A stretch of 20,768 nucleotides of DNA from an uncultured Bacilli bacterium (lineage in GTDB: Bacteria > Bacillota_I > Bacilli_A > RF39 > UBA660): the NCBI GenBank assembly GCA_934176955.1, contig CAKPOS010000017.1, positions 1 to 20,768 of the forward strand, in the 5' to 3' direction. The notes below the pieces were generated by a model. That model was not told where the DNA came from. It saw only the letters and a program-made list of their open reading frames with translations, and made no database searches. Of the stretch, positions 7,634 through 15,629 are shown piece by piece (positions within the stretch are counted from its first letter, which is position 1; each line of letters starts with the position of its first letter). Position numbers and translations under genes: made by a program.

Positions 7634-8555
7634 CCTTATCTTCTATTCTTTTAATTATTTCTTTAATTTTTCGAAAGCGATGGTTAAGTCCAGATTTAGA
7701 GATAGTGTATTCTAATTCACTACTCATGATTTCACTTAATTCTTGTAAAGAACTTTCTGGATATTTTTGTCTATATTCTACTACTTCTTTTAATTTTTCA
7801 TCTAAGACATCTAATAAATCATATTCTTTTAATTTTTCAATATCTTTTAATTGTTTGGCTGCCGTTAGAAAGATTTTGTCAATGTTGGCTTGTTCACAAT
7901 TATTTAGGCGATTTGTCATATTTTTGTGGTCTCGATAGATACGGATATCTTCAAAATACATTACTGCTTGATAGGCATTGATGATACGAAGAAAATCAGA
8001 AATTTTTTCGGCTTCTTTGATGTATACCATATAATTTTTTTCTCGATTGATTACTTTACTATTTAGTCGAAAGCGATTTAGTAACTCTACTAAAAATAGA
8101 GCATATTCTTTATTGTCTACAATGAATTCAAGATGATATCTTGAGGTTTTAGGATCATTAATACTGCCTGTTGAGATAAATAATCCCCTTAAATATGCTC
8201 TTAAGCATTCTTCATCGTTGATTAAATAACTTTTGGGTATATTTTGGTAAACGCCATCAATAACAATTGATAAATCTTTTAAAATTAATTCTTTTTTGTG
8301 TTTAATTTTTAAGATATAGCTTAGATTATTATTGAAATTGTATCTTTTCCGTACAGTAATTACTTGAGTTACATCATATATACTTTTGATTAGTTTAAAT
8401 ATTCTTCTTGCTACGGCGTTATTTTCTACAGTAATGGTGATTTCTTCTTTTATTGTAGCGTTATTTCGAATGATACAAGATAATTCTGCTAGATACTCTA
8501 AAACATTTCCTTCCAATCTTGTTACTTCTTCTTTAATATTTGCTGTAAATGACAT
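7611..8555 (-). CDS. whiA: DNA-binding protein WhiA
   Basis: WhiA homologue of 314 residues, the usual length. In actinomycetes it is a sporulation transcription factor; in Firmicutes it is a nucleoid-associated protein that affects division and chromosome segregation. The N-terminal two thirds is the degenerate LAGLIDADG homing-endonuclease-like fold, with a recognisable YLRGLFISTGSINDP (about 124-138) followed by YHLEF. The C-terminal helix-turn-helix (about 275-312) includes YPESSLQELSEIM and KSGLNHRFRKI. Its ATG shares one base with the yvcK stop (TAATG), with AGGAG just upstream, so the two are translationally coupled. The yvcK-whiA order is widely conserved in Gram-positive bacteria. 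A hairpin at its stop ends the unit. Confidence 0.95.
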   Translation of the reverse strand: MSFTANIKEEVTRLEGNVLEYLAELSCIIRNNATIKEEITITVENNAVARRIFKLIKSIYDVTQVITVRKRYNFNNNLSYILKIKHKKELILKDLSIVIDGVYQNIPKSYLINDEECLRAYLRGLFISTGSINDPKTSRYHLEFIVDNKEYALFLVELLNRFRLNSKVINREKNYMVYIKEAEKISDFLRIINAYQAVMYFEDIRIYRDHKNMTNRLNNCEQANIDKIFLTAAKQLKDIEKLKEYDLLDVLDEKLKEVVEYRQKYPESSLQELSEIMSSELEYTISKSGLNHRFRKIKEIIKRIEDKEEEKNVD

Positions 8556-9505
8556 TATTTATCTCCTGTTTCTAATAAATATCCATAAATATCTAGGGCT
8601 AACTTATCCGGTTGATAGCGAATAACATTATCAACAACTGCAACATAATCCTTGTCGATTAGTTTTACTACTTTTAAATTTTCTTTATCTAATAAGACTG
8701 GACTTTTTTGTTCTTTTTTCCAATATTTTTTTATCATTTCATCTGGTATTTGTCCATTATTTGCAATGACTATAGAGATTTTTTTCTTTCCTAAATAGCT
8801 ATTTAATACATTTACATGATCACTTGTTTTAAAATCATCTGTTTCTCCAGGTTGTGTCATCATATTGCAGATATACATTATTGGCGCATTGCTGTTATCT
8901 ATTGTATGAATTAATTCTTGGCTCAATAAATTGGGAATACTGCTAGTATATAGGCTTCCCATACTAAGTAAAATTAAATCCGCTTCTTGAATGGCTTTTA
9001 TGACGCTTGGATTTACTTTTACTTCATGCTCATAGTAAACTTTTTCAATTTTTTGTTCACTTTGTGTTATATTATGTTCTCCTATAACTGTACTTCCATC
9101 TTTCATTTTTCCAATTAATACTGGATTATCTAAAGTAAATGGTAAGACTTTTCCTTTTATTTTTAAGACTTTACCAATTGTTTCAATTCCTTCTTGCATA
9201 TTTCCAGTAATATTTGCTAATGCTGTTAATAATAAATTTCCTACTGTGTGGCCGTTTAAATCACTAGTTGTATTAAATCGGTAATTTAATAATTCTTCAA
9301 ATAATGGTTCTGTTTCTGATAAGGATATGATAACTTGACGAATATCTCCAACAGCAAAGGTATCAAACTCTTTTCTTAATCTTCCTGTACTTCTTCCATC
9401 GTCACATACTGATACTACTGCACTAATTTCAATAGGAAATAATTTTAATCCTTTTAAAAGAGTTGATTGTCCAGTTCCACCACCTATTACTACAACTTTT
9501 TTCAT
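8555..9505 (-). CDS. yvcK: YvcK/GlmR gluconeogenesis and cell-envelope factor (CofD-like)
   Basis: Member of the YvcK/CofD Rossmann family, 316 residues. B. subtilis GlmR binds UDP-GlcNAc and directs carbon into cell-wall precursors during growth on gluconeogenic substrates. The N-terminus VVVIGGGTGQSTLLKGLK (4-21) is the nucleotide-sugar binding glycine loop, followed by VSVCDDGRSTGRLR (31-44) and VGDIRQVI (52-59), all family hallmarks, and HTVGNLLLTAL (86-96). The ATG has GAGGT 8 bases upstream. It shares a base with whiA downstream. The rapZ gene that usually precedes yvcK and the crh gene that can follow whiA are both absent here; yvcK starts from its own promoter directly after the terminator of the DUF1292-like gene. 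Confidence 0.95.
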   Translation of the reverse strand: MKKVVVIGGGTGQSTLLKGLKLFPIEISAVVSVCDDGRSTGRLRKEFDTFAVGDIRQVIISLSETEPLFEELLNYRFNTTSDLNGHTVGNLLLTALANITGNMQEGIETIGKVLKIKGKVLPFTLDNPVLIGKMKDGSTVIGEHNITQSEQKIEKVYYEHEVKVNPSVIKAIQEADLILLSMGSLYTSSIPNLLSQELIHTIDNSNAPIMYICNMMTQPGETDDFKTSDHVNVLNSYLGKKKISIVIANNGQIPDEMIKKYWKKEQKSPVLLDKENLKVVKLIDKDYVAVVDNVIRYQPDKLALDIYGYLLETGDK

Positions 9506-9529
9506 TTTTTTACCTCACATCCTCAATAA

Positions 9530-9538
9530 ATTATATCA
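9530..9538 (-). promoter_or_regulatory. Extended -10 promoter for yvcK-whiA
   Basis: Minus-strand TGATATAAT (TATAAT at 9530-9535 with upstream TG) begins inside the T tract of the preceding terminator and lies about 25 bases before the yvcK start. No good -35 is seen. The string is nearly identical to the promoter ahead of the hybrid kinase. Confidence 0.6.
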
Positions 9539-9576
9539 AAAAAAAGAAATAATATCTATAAATTGGATATTATTTC
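9538..9576 (-). terminator. Strong terminator at the end of the coiled-coil/DUF1292 operon
   Basis: Perfect 11-bp inverted repeat GAAATAATATC (9546-9556) / GATATTATTTC (9566-9576) with a 9-base loop, followed on the minus strand by eight T. The stop codon of the DUF1292-like gene (9570-9572) lies inside the stem. Confidence 0.85.
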
Positions 9577-9821
9577 ACCATATTGTTTACAAATAGTGGT
9601 AAGATTGTTTTTAAATTAGTCTCTCCAACAACTTCATTTAGGAATGATTTCCCATTTATTTCAGATAATTCCATAATTTTATAATTATCTTTGATATCCT
9701 TTTCACTTTCATCTAATTCTGCTATGTAATAATATTCTTTTTGGTGATGAGTAACATGGGAGATTACTAAATATCTTTCTTTGTTTCCTAAAGTAATAAT
9801 TTTATTAATATCTAATTTCAT
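9570..9821 (-). CDS. Small DUF1292-like protein
   Basis: Protein of 83 residues, probably a compact beta-rich cytoplasmic domain. The pattern of a short strand (DINKIITLG), then RYLVISHVTHHQKEYYYIAELDE, then YKIMELSE and a C-terminal helix resembles DUF1292 proteins, which have a similar length and order (x-tyr-val-hydrophobic followed by an acidic turn). Function is unknown in that family. Its ATG shares one base with the stop of the preceding coiled-coil gene (TAATG), and its ribosome site AAGGAGG lies inside that gene, so the two are translationally coupled. The family assignment is by pattern and needs a profile search. Confidence 0.6.
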   Translation of the reverse strand: MKLDINKIITLGNKERYLVISHVTHHQKEYYYIAELDESEKDIKDNYKIMELSEINGKSFLNEVVGETNLKTILPLFVNNMVK

Positions 9822-11638
9822 TATTCTCCCTCCTTACTATTTGGACCAAAATTTAAATTTAAATCTGGAAAGTCTAGTGTTGGGGTGAAATTATTCCCAA
9901 AGGTACCTTTGTTTTCTGAAACATCTAAATCTGGTAATTCTTTTAAAGCATCTGGAGTATCACTTGAAAACCAAAAATCATTATTTGTATTAGTATTTTC
10001 AGGAAATTTAAATTTATCTTCGTTTTCCTTCTTTTCTTCTACTTTTGGTGTTTCTGAGGAAGTAGAGATATTGCTACTAAATAGTGGATTTTCTATTTTT
10101 GGCAAAGAAGGAGCTTCTATTTTTTCTTCTTTTTTGACTTCTTCTTTTGGTTGAATAGGGGTAGGTGTTTTTTCTTCAAAACTAACAATTTTAGTTTCTT
10201 TAGTTTTAATTCCTAACATTTCTCCTACTCTTTGCATTACTTTACTTGCTTTGGATTGAATATATTCTATATCAATATGTTCGGCAGGTTCTACTTTAAT
10301 TACTTCGTTATCTAGTGGTTTTTCCGCTGTTTCTTTTGTTGGCTCTGAAATCGTTATTTTTGGAGTTTCTGCTTTTTTGATTGTACTAAAGATATCAGAA
10401 GTGTTATTGTTAGAAACTTTTTCTTCTTCTTTTGGAGTTTCTTTCTTTTGCTCTAAAGAATCCTTAGAAGGATTGCTATTAGTTATTGGAGAATCTATTT
10501 GTTCTTTAGGTAAATTTGTTTGTTGAGCTTGAACTTCTTTTGATGAAGTATCTTCATTGTAAGTATCAATTAAGCAAAATTCTCTTAATAAAGCTAAAAT
10601 TTCTACTTTTTGATTGTCTACTTCTAATTCATTTAATGCTTCTTTGTATTTATTAATATCTTCTGTTAAACTATCGATTAGTTCAATATTATCTTTTTGA
10701 TGTTTAATATCTTCAAATTGTCTTTCTAATAAGTCGTATAAATTATTCAGTGGATCTGCATCTTTTATTTTTAATTCTTTCCTTAAGTCCATTCTTTCAT
10801 ATAATAATTGATTAATAGCTTCTCTTTTTTCTAAAATAGTACTATATTCAATTTGACTTTTTAATAAATATTGATAAATCTTTAAGATATATTCTTGTTC
10901 TTTATTCATGTAGTATACTTCTCTAGCATTTTCTACATATGATTTATATTCTTCTTCTTCTTCATAGCTAATTCCTGATCCGGTTAAAGTAGCAAAGGAT
11001 TTGGTAAAGATATCTAAAGATTTTTTACTTTCCTCCGCTGATAGTGATATTTCTTCTACTTTCTCACTAATGTTTTCTTCGTTAATATTTGTTAAGATAG
11101 TAGACTTGAATAAATTTTCAAATTTATTTAATAAGATTTCTTCATTGCGACTATTATAGTCCTCTGCTGTTGCTTTATTTAAGTATGCTTCTTTTAATTT
11201 TTTTTCAGCGTCAGTAATTTTTTTATCAAGTTCTTTAATTTCTTCTATGTTATTTAGATATTCTCTAATATACTTTAATCTTTCTTTATATCCATCTAGT
11301 TTGTCATAGTATTTTATTGGAGGTAAATTTGTTAGGTCATATCCTGTTACATTAGAAAAATCACTTAATAAAGAAATTCTTTGTTCAACTCTTCCACCAA
11401 TGTAATCTACTAAAACTGATAATTTTTTTTCTTCTTCTTCTAATGTTAATGTATCATAAAATTTTCCTTCTAAGTCATTAAGGTAAATTTCATCATTCAT
11501 CGTGTCAATATCACGAGCTGCTTCTTCGAAGTTTGTTAAAGTTTCTTCTTGATTTTCTCCTCTTCCCAATAATAAACTCATTCTTAGTATCTTATACTTG
11601 TTTTCTTTTATTTTATTACTACTAGCACAATCTTGCAT
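9821..11638 (-). CDS. Large coiled-coil protein with acidic, Thr-Pro-rich tail (paralogue A)
   Basis: No named family recognised. The 605 residues have no signal peptide or membrane segment, so it is predicted cytoplasmic. Residues 1-355 are charged and helical with coiled-coil stretches. Residues 360-605 are low-complexity, rich in Lys, Glu, Pro and Thr, with repeated TP steps (401, 426, 491, 493, 530, 561) and one predicted amphipathic helix (455-478, ending MQRVGEMLGI). The far C-terminus has aromatic short motifs: FKFPEN, NDFWFSSD, LDFPDLNLNF. The helical part aligns with the upstream gene product (see 11665-13431): TGYDL (98) and KLDGYKERLKYI (113-124) match TGIGI and KLEEYKQQVKII there, and ILEKREAINQLL (268-279) matches ILNKREEINNVL. 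It follows that gene by 26 bases with its own AGAGGTGA site and overlaps the DUF1292-like gene by one base. A scaffold or cell-division role is a guess. Confidence 0.85.
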   Translation of the reverse strand: MQDCASSNKIKENKYKILRMSLLLGRGENQEETLTNFEEAARDIDTMNDEIYLNDLEGKFYDTLTLEEEEKKLSVLVDYIGGRVEQRISLLSDFSNVTGYDLTNLPPIKYYDKLDGYKERLKYIREYLNNIEEIKELDKKITDAEKKLKEAYLNKATAEDYNSRNEEILLNKFENLFKSTILTNINEENISEKVEEISLSAEESKKSLDIFTKSFATLTGSGISYEEEEEYKSYVENAREVYYMNKEQEYILKIYQYLLKSQIEYSTILEKREAINQLLYERMDLRKELKIKDADPLNNLYDLLERQFEDIKHQKDNIELIDSLTEDINKYKEALNELEVDNQKVEILALLREFCLIDTYNEDTSSKEVQAQQTNLPKEQIDSPITNSNPSKDSLEQKKETPKEEEKVSNNNTSDIFSTIKKAETPKITISEPTKETAEKPLDNEVIKVEPAEHIDIEYIQSKASKVMQRVGEMLGIKTKETKIVSFEEKTPTPIQPKEEVKKEEKIEAPSLPKIENPLFSSNISTSSETPKVEEKKENEDKFKFPENTNTNNDFWFSSDTPDALKELPDLDVSENKGTFGNNFTPTLDFPDLNLNFGPNSKEGE

Positions 11639-11664
11639 AATTTCACCTCTTTTTATTCAGCTTT

Positions 11665-13431
11665 TTAAAACCAACTATTTTTTTTGTTATCTTCCATATA
11701 ATTACTTAAATCTTTAAATTCGTCTTCATCAAAGAAGGAATTTGACTTGTTTATTTCTGGGAAATTTGGAAAGATATTTTCTTTTTTTTCTAATGGAATA
11801 TCAGGAAATACCTTTTTATCTTCTTCTACTTTTTTTGAAGTTACTACTTGATTATCTAAATTTTTATTTTTTATTACTGGGATTCCTTCATCAATTACGC
11901 TTTTCTTTTGAGAAGGAATGCTAAAGAAATCATTTTTTTCTCCTATAGATTGAATATTTTTTCCTGTTATATTTTTAGAGACTTCACTTCTTTTTTGTCT
12001 TGATTCACTTTCTTGTTTTGGTTTAGTAATTTCTTGACTCCTTGTCATGGTTGTTGTCTGTCTTAGTGAAGGTGTTTTAGGTGGGATTCCTGAGAATGAT
12101 TTTCTTCTTGCTTCTCTTGAATCAGTGGATAATTCTTTATTTTTTTTAGGGGTTGAAAGTACTTCTTTAGAATGATCTTCGTGTATATTTTCTCTTGAAG
12201 AATTTAGTATTGGATTTTTCTTTTCTACTAATAATTCTTTGGTTCTTCGTTCAATTTCTTTTTTTCTTTCTTCTTCTAAGGCTTGTTGTCTTTTTGCAAT
12301 TTCTTTTTGTCTTTTTTCTTCTTCTAATCTTTCTTGTTCTAATCTTTCTTGTTCTTGTTTTTGTTTTTCAAGTAAAAGTTTTTCTTGATATCTTTTTTCA
12401 TTTTCTAACAAATTTGCTAATAAGCCTTTTAATTCTTTGCTATTATTTTCTTCAATAATATCTTCTAGATTACTACTTTTAATATCTTTTTCTTCTACTA
12501 GGCTTTTTAGTGTTGCTACATCTTGTTGCTCTAATTTTATCGTTGCATATTCTTTATTTAATTCTGCACCTACTAGAGCGTATAAATCGCTACTAGGAAT
12601 ATTCATTAAAACATTATTAATTTCTTCTCTTTTGTTTAATATTTCTTGATAATTGCTAACTGGTTTTTTATAAATATCAATTAAGCTTAAGATTAATTTT
12701 TTTTCTTTGTACCGTTCATATTCCAATGTGATAGATGCTAACATATTATCACATTCAAGAATGATTTCTTCTGAACAGTCGCGTCGTGCTATTTTTGCAT
12801 TTTCTTTAGCTTTTTCTAAAGAATAGCCTAATTCTGTATAAGCTAGGTCAATTTCTTTTTTTCTTTCCTTTAGTTCATATAATGAAAGCTTTTTAAAGGC
12901 ATTTTCTAAAATATGTGTCATTCTTTCTTCTAGTTGATTATTTAAATTGTCATTGTTTTTGATTTTGTCATTTGCCTTTTTGATGCTGCTATCTAAGCTT
13001 TTAATTTCTTCTTTTAATACGCCTTCTAGTTTAATGTTATTTTTATATCTTTCAATAATTTTTACTTGTTGTTTGTACTCTTCTAATTTGTTTTCTCCTA
13101 GAATGGTTCCTACATCTATACCAATACCAGTTAATTCTTTGTTACTTACAACTTGATTATTTACATATGCTCTACGCTCATTGATTAAATTGATTAATTC
13201 TAAAAGTCTTGTTCTTTCTTCACTCATTAAATAAACAGAGCGATTTTCTACTTTTTTAAATTTTTCTTCATAAATTGTATTTGTAATTTCTAAAACAGTT
13301 TGAATTATCTTTGTCATTTCATCACAGATATCATTTTTTTGTTTTAGATCAGATGTGTATTTTAAACTTTTAGAAAACATATCGTACTGCTTTAATAATT
13401 TGATAACTGATTCATTGGCATACTCTATCAT
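11665..13431 (-). CDS. Large coiled-coil protein with basic/polar tail (paralogue B)
   Basis: No named family recognised. The 588-residue cytoplasmic protein is the first gene of the operon, behind a near-consensus promoter and GAGGTGG ribosome site. Residues 1-340 are helical and align with paralogue A (landmarks TGIGI at 101, KLEEYKQQVKII at 115-126, ILNKREEINNVL at 264-275, with similar spacing in both). Residues 340-400 form a highly charged single helix or coiled coil with EQERLEQERLEEEKRQKE-type repeats, which A lacks. Residues 405-588 are disordered, Ser/Lys-rich, with IPPKTPSL near 455 and then, close to the C-terminus, VFPDIP, IFPNFPEI and NSFFDEDEF, ending NSWF. These FP-type motifs recur in A's tail. 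The pair probably arose by tandem duplication; interaction with each other is an inference. Confidence 0.85.
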   Translation of the reverse strand: MIEYANESVIKLLKQYDMFSKSLKYTSDLKQKNDICDEMTKIIQTVLEITNTIYEEKFKKVENRSVYLMSEERTRLLELINLINERRAYVNNQVVSNKELTGIGIDVGTILGENKLEEYKQQVKIIERYKNNIKLEGVLKEEIKSLDSSIKKANDKIKNNDNLNNQLEERMTHILENAFKKLSLYELKERKKEIDLAYTELGYSLEKAKENAKIARRDCSEEIILECDNMLASITLEYERYKEKKLILSLIDIYKKPVSNYQEILNKREEINNVLMNIPSSDLYALVGAELNKEYATIKLEQQDVATLKSLVEEKDIKSSNLEDIIEENNSKELKGLLANLLENEKRYQEKLLLEKQKQEQERLEQERLEEEKRQKEIAKRQQALEEERKKEIERRTKELLVEKKNPILNSSRENIHEDHSKEVLSTPKKNKELSTDSREARRKSFSGIPPKTPSLRQTTTMTRSQEITKPKQESESRQKRSEVSKNITGKNIQSIGEKNDFFSIPSQKKSVIDEGIPVIKNKNLDNQVVTSKKVEEDKKVFPDIPLEKKENIFPNFPEINKSNSFFDEDEFKDLSNYMEDNKKNSWF

Positions 13432-13452
13432 GATAAACCACCTCTTATTTTC

Positions 13453-13480
13453 ATTATATACTATTTTGATATTTTGTCAA
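13453..13480 (-). promoter_or_regulatory. Near-perfect promoter for the coiled-coil operon
   Basis: Minus-strand TTGACA (13475-13480) and TATAAT (13453-13458), both perfect, with a 16-base spacer. It lies 21 bases upstream of the first ATG, so the leader is short. This predicts strong vegetative expression of the two coiled-coil proteins and the DUF1292-like protein. Confidence 0.85.
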
Positions 13481-13579
13481 TTAGTTCCCTTTTCTCTTCA
13501 TGGAAAAAATGAGCTTAAATTTTTTCTCTTGACACTTTTTGTCATTGATTTTTTATGAGATTTTTTTGTTATTACCAAA

Positions 13580-13615
13580 GAAATAAAGAAAGTAATTTTA
13601 TTTTTTACTTTCTTT
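13580..13615 (-). terminator. Hairpin at the end of the surface-protein gene
   Basis: Perfect 11-bp inverted repeat AAAGAAAGTAA (13585-13595) / TTACTTTCTTT (13605-13615) with a 9-base loop holding the stop codon. It is followed on the minus strand by ATTTCTTT, a broken T tract, so it is likely but not ideal as a terminator. Confidence 0.55.
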
Positions 13616-15457
13616 ATTATCTTCTTCATCATCTTTAAAAATTACATAAATTAAACCAATAATTACTAGAATAATTAAAATGATGATAATTGTTTTTGAA
13701 GAATCTTTTTCTTCTGTTTCTTCTTTTTCTTTCGCTTTTTCTTTTGTTACTTTAAGCGTATAAGTTCTTTCACTTCCATCTTCTGCAGTTACTTTAATGG
13801 TTACTGGATTTTCTCCTACTTTGAAGTTTTTGTTGCCGCTTACTTCATAGCTAGCATTTTCATCATTTAAAATAATTTCTAAATCTAATGATTTTACATT
13901 ATTTTTTACTTTGATTGAATATTCTAATTTGTTAGGATCAAAATCAATACTATATCCTTTGATTTTTAAGCTTTTAATTAAGTTATCACTAGATAATTTA
14001 ATTGTTCTTACTGTTACAGTTGATGATGGTGTCGTTACTAAATTTACTGGTTGAACAGTTGGTTCTGCTACTGTTGGTGTAGGTGTAGCAGTTACTGGAT
14101 TTTGTGTTTGTTCAACATCGCCACCTTTTCCGTATTCATTAATTTTTACTGTAGTAGAAATGCTATCGTTTAAATTTACTTCTACGCCATTTGATGCTTT
14201 AATCTCATCTATTGATATATTGGCATCTCCTTTTTTTAATACTTTAAACGTTAAAATCATAAAAGCATTTTCTGAGGAATAATTATCTAATAAATAAGCG
14301 AAATGATTATCTTTATTTACTCCTCCATATACGCCATTTGCTTCTACATTCATTAATTCTAATAAATCTTTATTGTAGTTGATTGTTCCTTCAATTCCTG
14401 TTAATTGGTCTTCTTTAAATCCGTTAAGATAATATTTTACAACCAATTCTTCTCCTACATAAGTTTCTTCTTTAGTTACTAAGGAATTTTCTAATTCATC
14501 TTTAGCAATAGCATTATTTTCCCATATTCCTGTTTTAAATACTGGATTTGTAGCATCAATGATGTTGAAGTTTTGTTCTGAATTATTGTTTAATATTTCA
14601 TCAATGATATATTCAGCGTCTTTTTCGTCTACTAATCCATCATTATTATAATCTCCTAATACTTGAATAGAATAGTTGATTGTTGCGGTTATGTTTTGAT
14701 TTATGGTAGTTTTAATAGAAAGAATATCTCCTGTCTTAATTAATTCTTCTTGCGAATTTAGAGTATATTCTGTTACATTATAATCTTGATCCAATTTAGT
14801 CCAATTTAATTCTTGTAAAAAGTCATTTGGCTTGATTCCTTCTTTTGTCCCGTAAACAATAATTTTTCCTTCTTCTATTTTTAGATTAGAAGATAGATAA
14901 TTTTTTAAAATTTCATCATTATTTCCTATATAATGAATGGTAAAGTTTACTTCTTCTTCGTTAGATAAAGTATATTTAAAAGAATAATCTCCATATAATT
15001 TATTAGTAAAATCAATGGTATCTGTTTGTAAATCATCTGAATATCCATAAGAAATTTTTAGAGTTTTATTTTCTGCATCACTCGTTAATGTATATTCATT
15101 GTTTTTTAATTCAGTATCATTTATGGAAATCGTTACTTTTTTCGTTTCTGGGTCTTCTACAACTGGGCTTTGATTTCCTTCGTTGCTTTCTTGTTGTGTA
15201 CTAACTGTTTTTTCTAAAGTGTTTTCTTTTTCTTCTACTTTATTGTCTTCTTCTGATTGTTTTTCTGATTGTTCTTCTTTTTCTTTTGATTCTATAATTT
15301 GTTCTTCTTTTTGTTTTTCTGTTTCCATAGTTGTCTCTTCATCCTGACTTAATTCATCAGCTAAAACTTCTATTGGAAAAGAAAGTTGTGAAAATAAAAA
15401 CATTAGAATCAATAAAATTTTACCCATTTTTTCCATGGCTTTAATTTGTCTTTTCAT
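13598..15457 (-). CDS. Membrane-anchored surface protein with dockerin-like, cohesin-like and cadherin-like parts
   Basis: Predicted exported protein of 619 residues attached by a C-terminal membrane helix. Residues 1-33 form a signal peptide (hydrophobic 13-29). Residues 35-100 are an acidic Glu/Lys/Gln-rich stalk. Residues 105-265 are beta-rich repeats. Residues 267-290 hold one calcium-binding dockerin-like loop (DYNNDGLVDEKD: Asp269, Asn271, Asp273, Asp277, Asp280). Residues about 320-440 look like a cohesin-type sandwich (VGEELVVKYYLNG, GIEGTINYNKDLLEL). A Thr/Pro linker (455-480) precedes a cadherin-like beta-sandwich (about 487-571, ending TAEDGSERTYTLKV). The tail has a helix (589-607) and a charged end, with no LPxTG sorting signal. 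The ATG has AAAGGA upstream. It is a separate transcription unit. A role in adhesion or carbohydrate handling is inferred from the domains only. Confidence 0.85.
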   Translation of the reverse strand: MKRQIKAMEKMGKILLILMFLFSQLSFPIEVLADELSQDEETTMETEKQKEEQIIESKEKEEQSEKQSEEDNKVEEKENTLEKTVSTQQESNEGNQSPVVEDPETKKVTISINDTELKNNEYTLTSDAENKTLKISYGYSDDLQTDTIDFTNKLYGDYSFKYTLSNEEEVNFTIHYIGNNDEILKNYLSSNLKIEEGKIIVYGTKEGIKPNDFLQELNWTKLDQDYNVTEYTLNSQEELIKTGDILSIKTTINQNITATINYSIQVLGDYNNDGLVDEKDAEYIIDEILNNNSEQNFNIIDATNPVFKTGIWENNAIAKDELENSLVTKEETYVGEELVVKYYLNGFKEDQLTGIEGTINYNKDLLELMNVEANGVYGGVNKDNHFAYLLDNYSSENAFMILTFKVLKKGDANISIDEIKASNGVEVNLNDSISTTVKINEYGKGGDVEQTQNPVTATPTPTVAEPTVQPVNLVTTPSSTVTVRTIKLSSDNLIKSLKIKGYSIDFDPNKLEYSIKVKNNVKSLDLEIILNDENASYEVSGNKNFKVGENPVTIKVTAEDGSERTYTLKVTKEKAKEKEETEEKDSSKTIIIILIILVIIGLIYVIFKDDEEDNKESKK

Positions 15458-15502
15458 CTTTTTTTCCTTTCTTTTTCTTTTCCCTTTTCTATTCTCATTT
15501 AC

Positions 15503-15511
15503 AGTATAGCA
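15503..15511 (-). promoter_or_regulatory. Extended -10 promoter for the surface-protein gene
   Basis: Minus-strand TGCTATACT (TATACT, 5 of 6, with upstream TG) about 46 bases before the start codon. No clear -35. It sits in the divergent region shared with rpsD (15458-15810), which otherwise holds two DnaA-box-like repeats and the rpsD promoter and leader. Confidence 0.55.
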
Positions 15512-15588
15512 ACTTCATTTCTTTTTTTCTATAAAGTTTACAAGCATTTAACTACTTTTTTTCTTATATTAACAGGAAGATAATTTAA

Positions 15589-15600
15589 TTGTGGAAAACT
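15589..15600 (+). repeat. DnaA-box-like direct repeat, copy 1
   Basis: TTGTGGAAAACT, identical to the copy at 15630-15641. Its core read on the other strand is TTTTCCACA, one base from the classical DnaA box TTATCCACA. It lies between the divergent promoters of the surface-protein gene and rpsD. Confidence 0.5.
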
Positions 15601-15629
15601 ATTTTTTATATCTTTCTTTTTCCGTATTT

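Noticed and set aside
11665..13431. EQERLEQERLEEEK repeats as a CRISPR or DNA tandem repeat
   Set aside because: The DNA repeats are short, imperfect and follow codons of a charged helix; there are no spacers.
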